From Chitinophaga pinensis (GTDB lineage: Bacteria > Bacteroidota > Bacteroidia > Chitinophagales > Chitinophagaceae): a DNA stretch of 42,621 nucleotides. A program made the position numbers and the translations under genes. The notes beneath the pieces are model-generated. The model searched no databases. It was not told the DNA's origin and worked only from the letters and a program-made list of their open reading frames with translations. The first letter of the stretch is position 1. Every line of letters starts with the position of its first letter. This document shows, piece after piece, positions 42,485 through 42,621 of this stretch. The DNA lies in assembly GCA_945897185.1 (NCBI GenBank), contig CAMDFC010000013.1, positions 1 through 42,621 of the forward strand, read 5' to 3'.

Positions 42485-42493
42485 TAACACAAA

Positions 42494-42621
42494 ATGGTAT
42501 CAACATATTATTTAAATGAGGCATTAAAAGAAGCACAAAAAACTGATCCTAAGTCAGTTAGGCCCAATCCCTTGGTAGGAGCTGTTGTGGTGGATGCAAG
42601 TCAAACTATTGTGGGGAGGGG
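42494..42621 (+). CDS. ribD: RibD (riboflavin deaminase/reductase), N-terminal fragment cut by window end
   Basis: The first 42 codons of a gene running out of the window, starting with MVSTYYLNEALKEAQ. The segment SVRPNPLVGAVVVD matches the start of the cytidine-deaminase-like domain of RibD, where (S/R)PNPxVGAV is nearly invariant; the zinc ligands lie beyond the window. RibD deaminates and reduces the pyrimidine intermediate formed by GTP cyclohydrolase II. Its divergent position next to ribE makes this a complete riboflavin pathway locus (ribD, ribE, ribBA, ribH). Confidence 0.85.
   Translation, partial: MVSTYYLNEALKEAQKTDPKSVRPNPLVGAVVVDASQTIVGR

Noticed and set aside
42452-42493. Possible FMN riboswitch for the riboflavin genes
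   Set aside because: The gap is only 42 bp and has none of the conserved RFN-element sequence.
1-42621. tRNA, rRNA, CRISPR arrays, insertion sequences, prophage or attachment sites
   Set aside because: None was seen; intergenic gaps are short and hold no cloverleaf-like or repeated-spacer structure.

Overview
The window reads as a chromosomal segment of a Bacteroidota bacterium, most likely class Chitinophagia (Chitinophagaceae or a close relative). This is inferred from several things: AT-rich DNA, weak or absent Shine-Dalgarno sequences, candidate TAnnTTTG -7 promoter elements, many Bacteroidota-type lipoproteins and beta-barrels, a GH144 glucanase (family founded on a Chitinophaga enzyme), CrtZ/CrtY/CruF carotenoid genes and a fused RibBA. 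No tRNA, rRNA, CRISPR array, transposase or phage gene was seen. Gene density is high and the segment is mostly ordinary chromosome.

Layout. 1-8.9 kb: 3' part of a large Asp-box (VPS10/sortilin-like) protein, an HSDL2-like SDR, a minus-strand coaX-OMP-lptC operon, then a short MeaB-type GTPase, a CDGSH protein and an LpxL-like acyltransferase, a cysteine-free ArsR regulator, tsaB and ridA. 8.9-12.3 kb: an outer-membrane protein, an ALDH3-like dehydrogenase and a lipoprotein glutathione peroxidase. 12.3-21.5 kb: carotenoid genes in two blocks (idi-crtD-cruF and crtZ-crtY). They are separated by a damaged LOG-family gene, a umuDC cassette, a deoxyhypusine-synthase-like gene and an aldose epimerase. 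21.5-31.8 kb: a glucan locus on the plus strand (GH30, GH144, GH43 plus discoidin, GH3, MFS sugar porter, secreted esterase) without SusC/SusD. 31.9-34.5 kb: an unknown secreted protein and a YghZ-type aldo-keto reductase. 34.7-37.7 kb: a five-gene operon of two c-type cytochrome lipoproteins, YceI, a DUF5777 barrel and a membrane-anchored OB-fold protein, closed by a clear terminator. 37.8-38.9 kb: a Gfo/Idh/MocA oxidoreductase. 38.9-42.6 kb: riboflavin genes ribE-ribBA-ribH with a nitroreductase and a secreted unknown on the minus strand, and the start of ribD divergently on the plus strand.

How the genes work together. The crt set (isomerase, C-3',4' desaturase, 1',2'-hydratase, hydroxylase, beta-cyclase) fits a monocyclic hydroxylated carotenoid such as saproxanthin or myxol. 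crtE, crtB and a clear phytoene desaturase are outside the window. The glycoside hydrolases fit depolymerisation of beta-glucans, with beta-1,2-glucan best supported by GH144 next to GH3, followed by uptake through the MFS porter.

Most unusual points. (1) The UmuD homologue has Ala and Arg where the self-cleavage Ser and Lys should be, while UmuC looks intact. (2) A nested 40-bp palindrome made of two copies of a 13-bp dyad ends three bases before the umuD start. (3) The LOG-family gene appears to have lost its catalytic centre by in-frame deletion and is preceded by an in-frame TGA. (4) The five-gene cytochrome/YceI/DUF5777/OB-fold operon has no assigned function.
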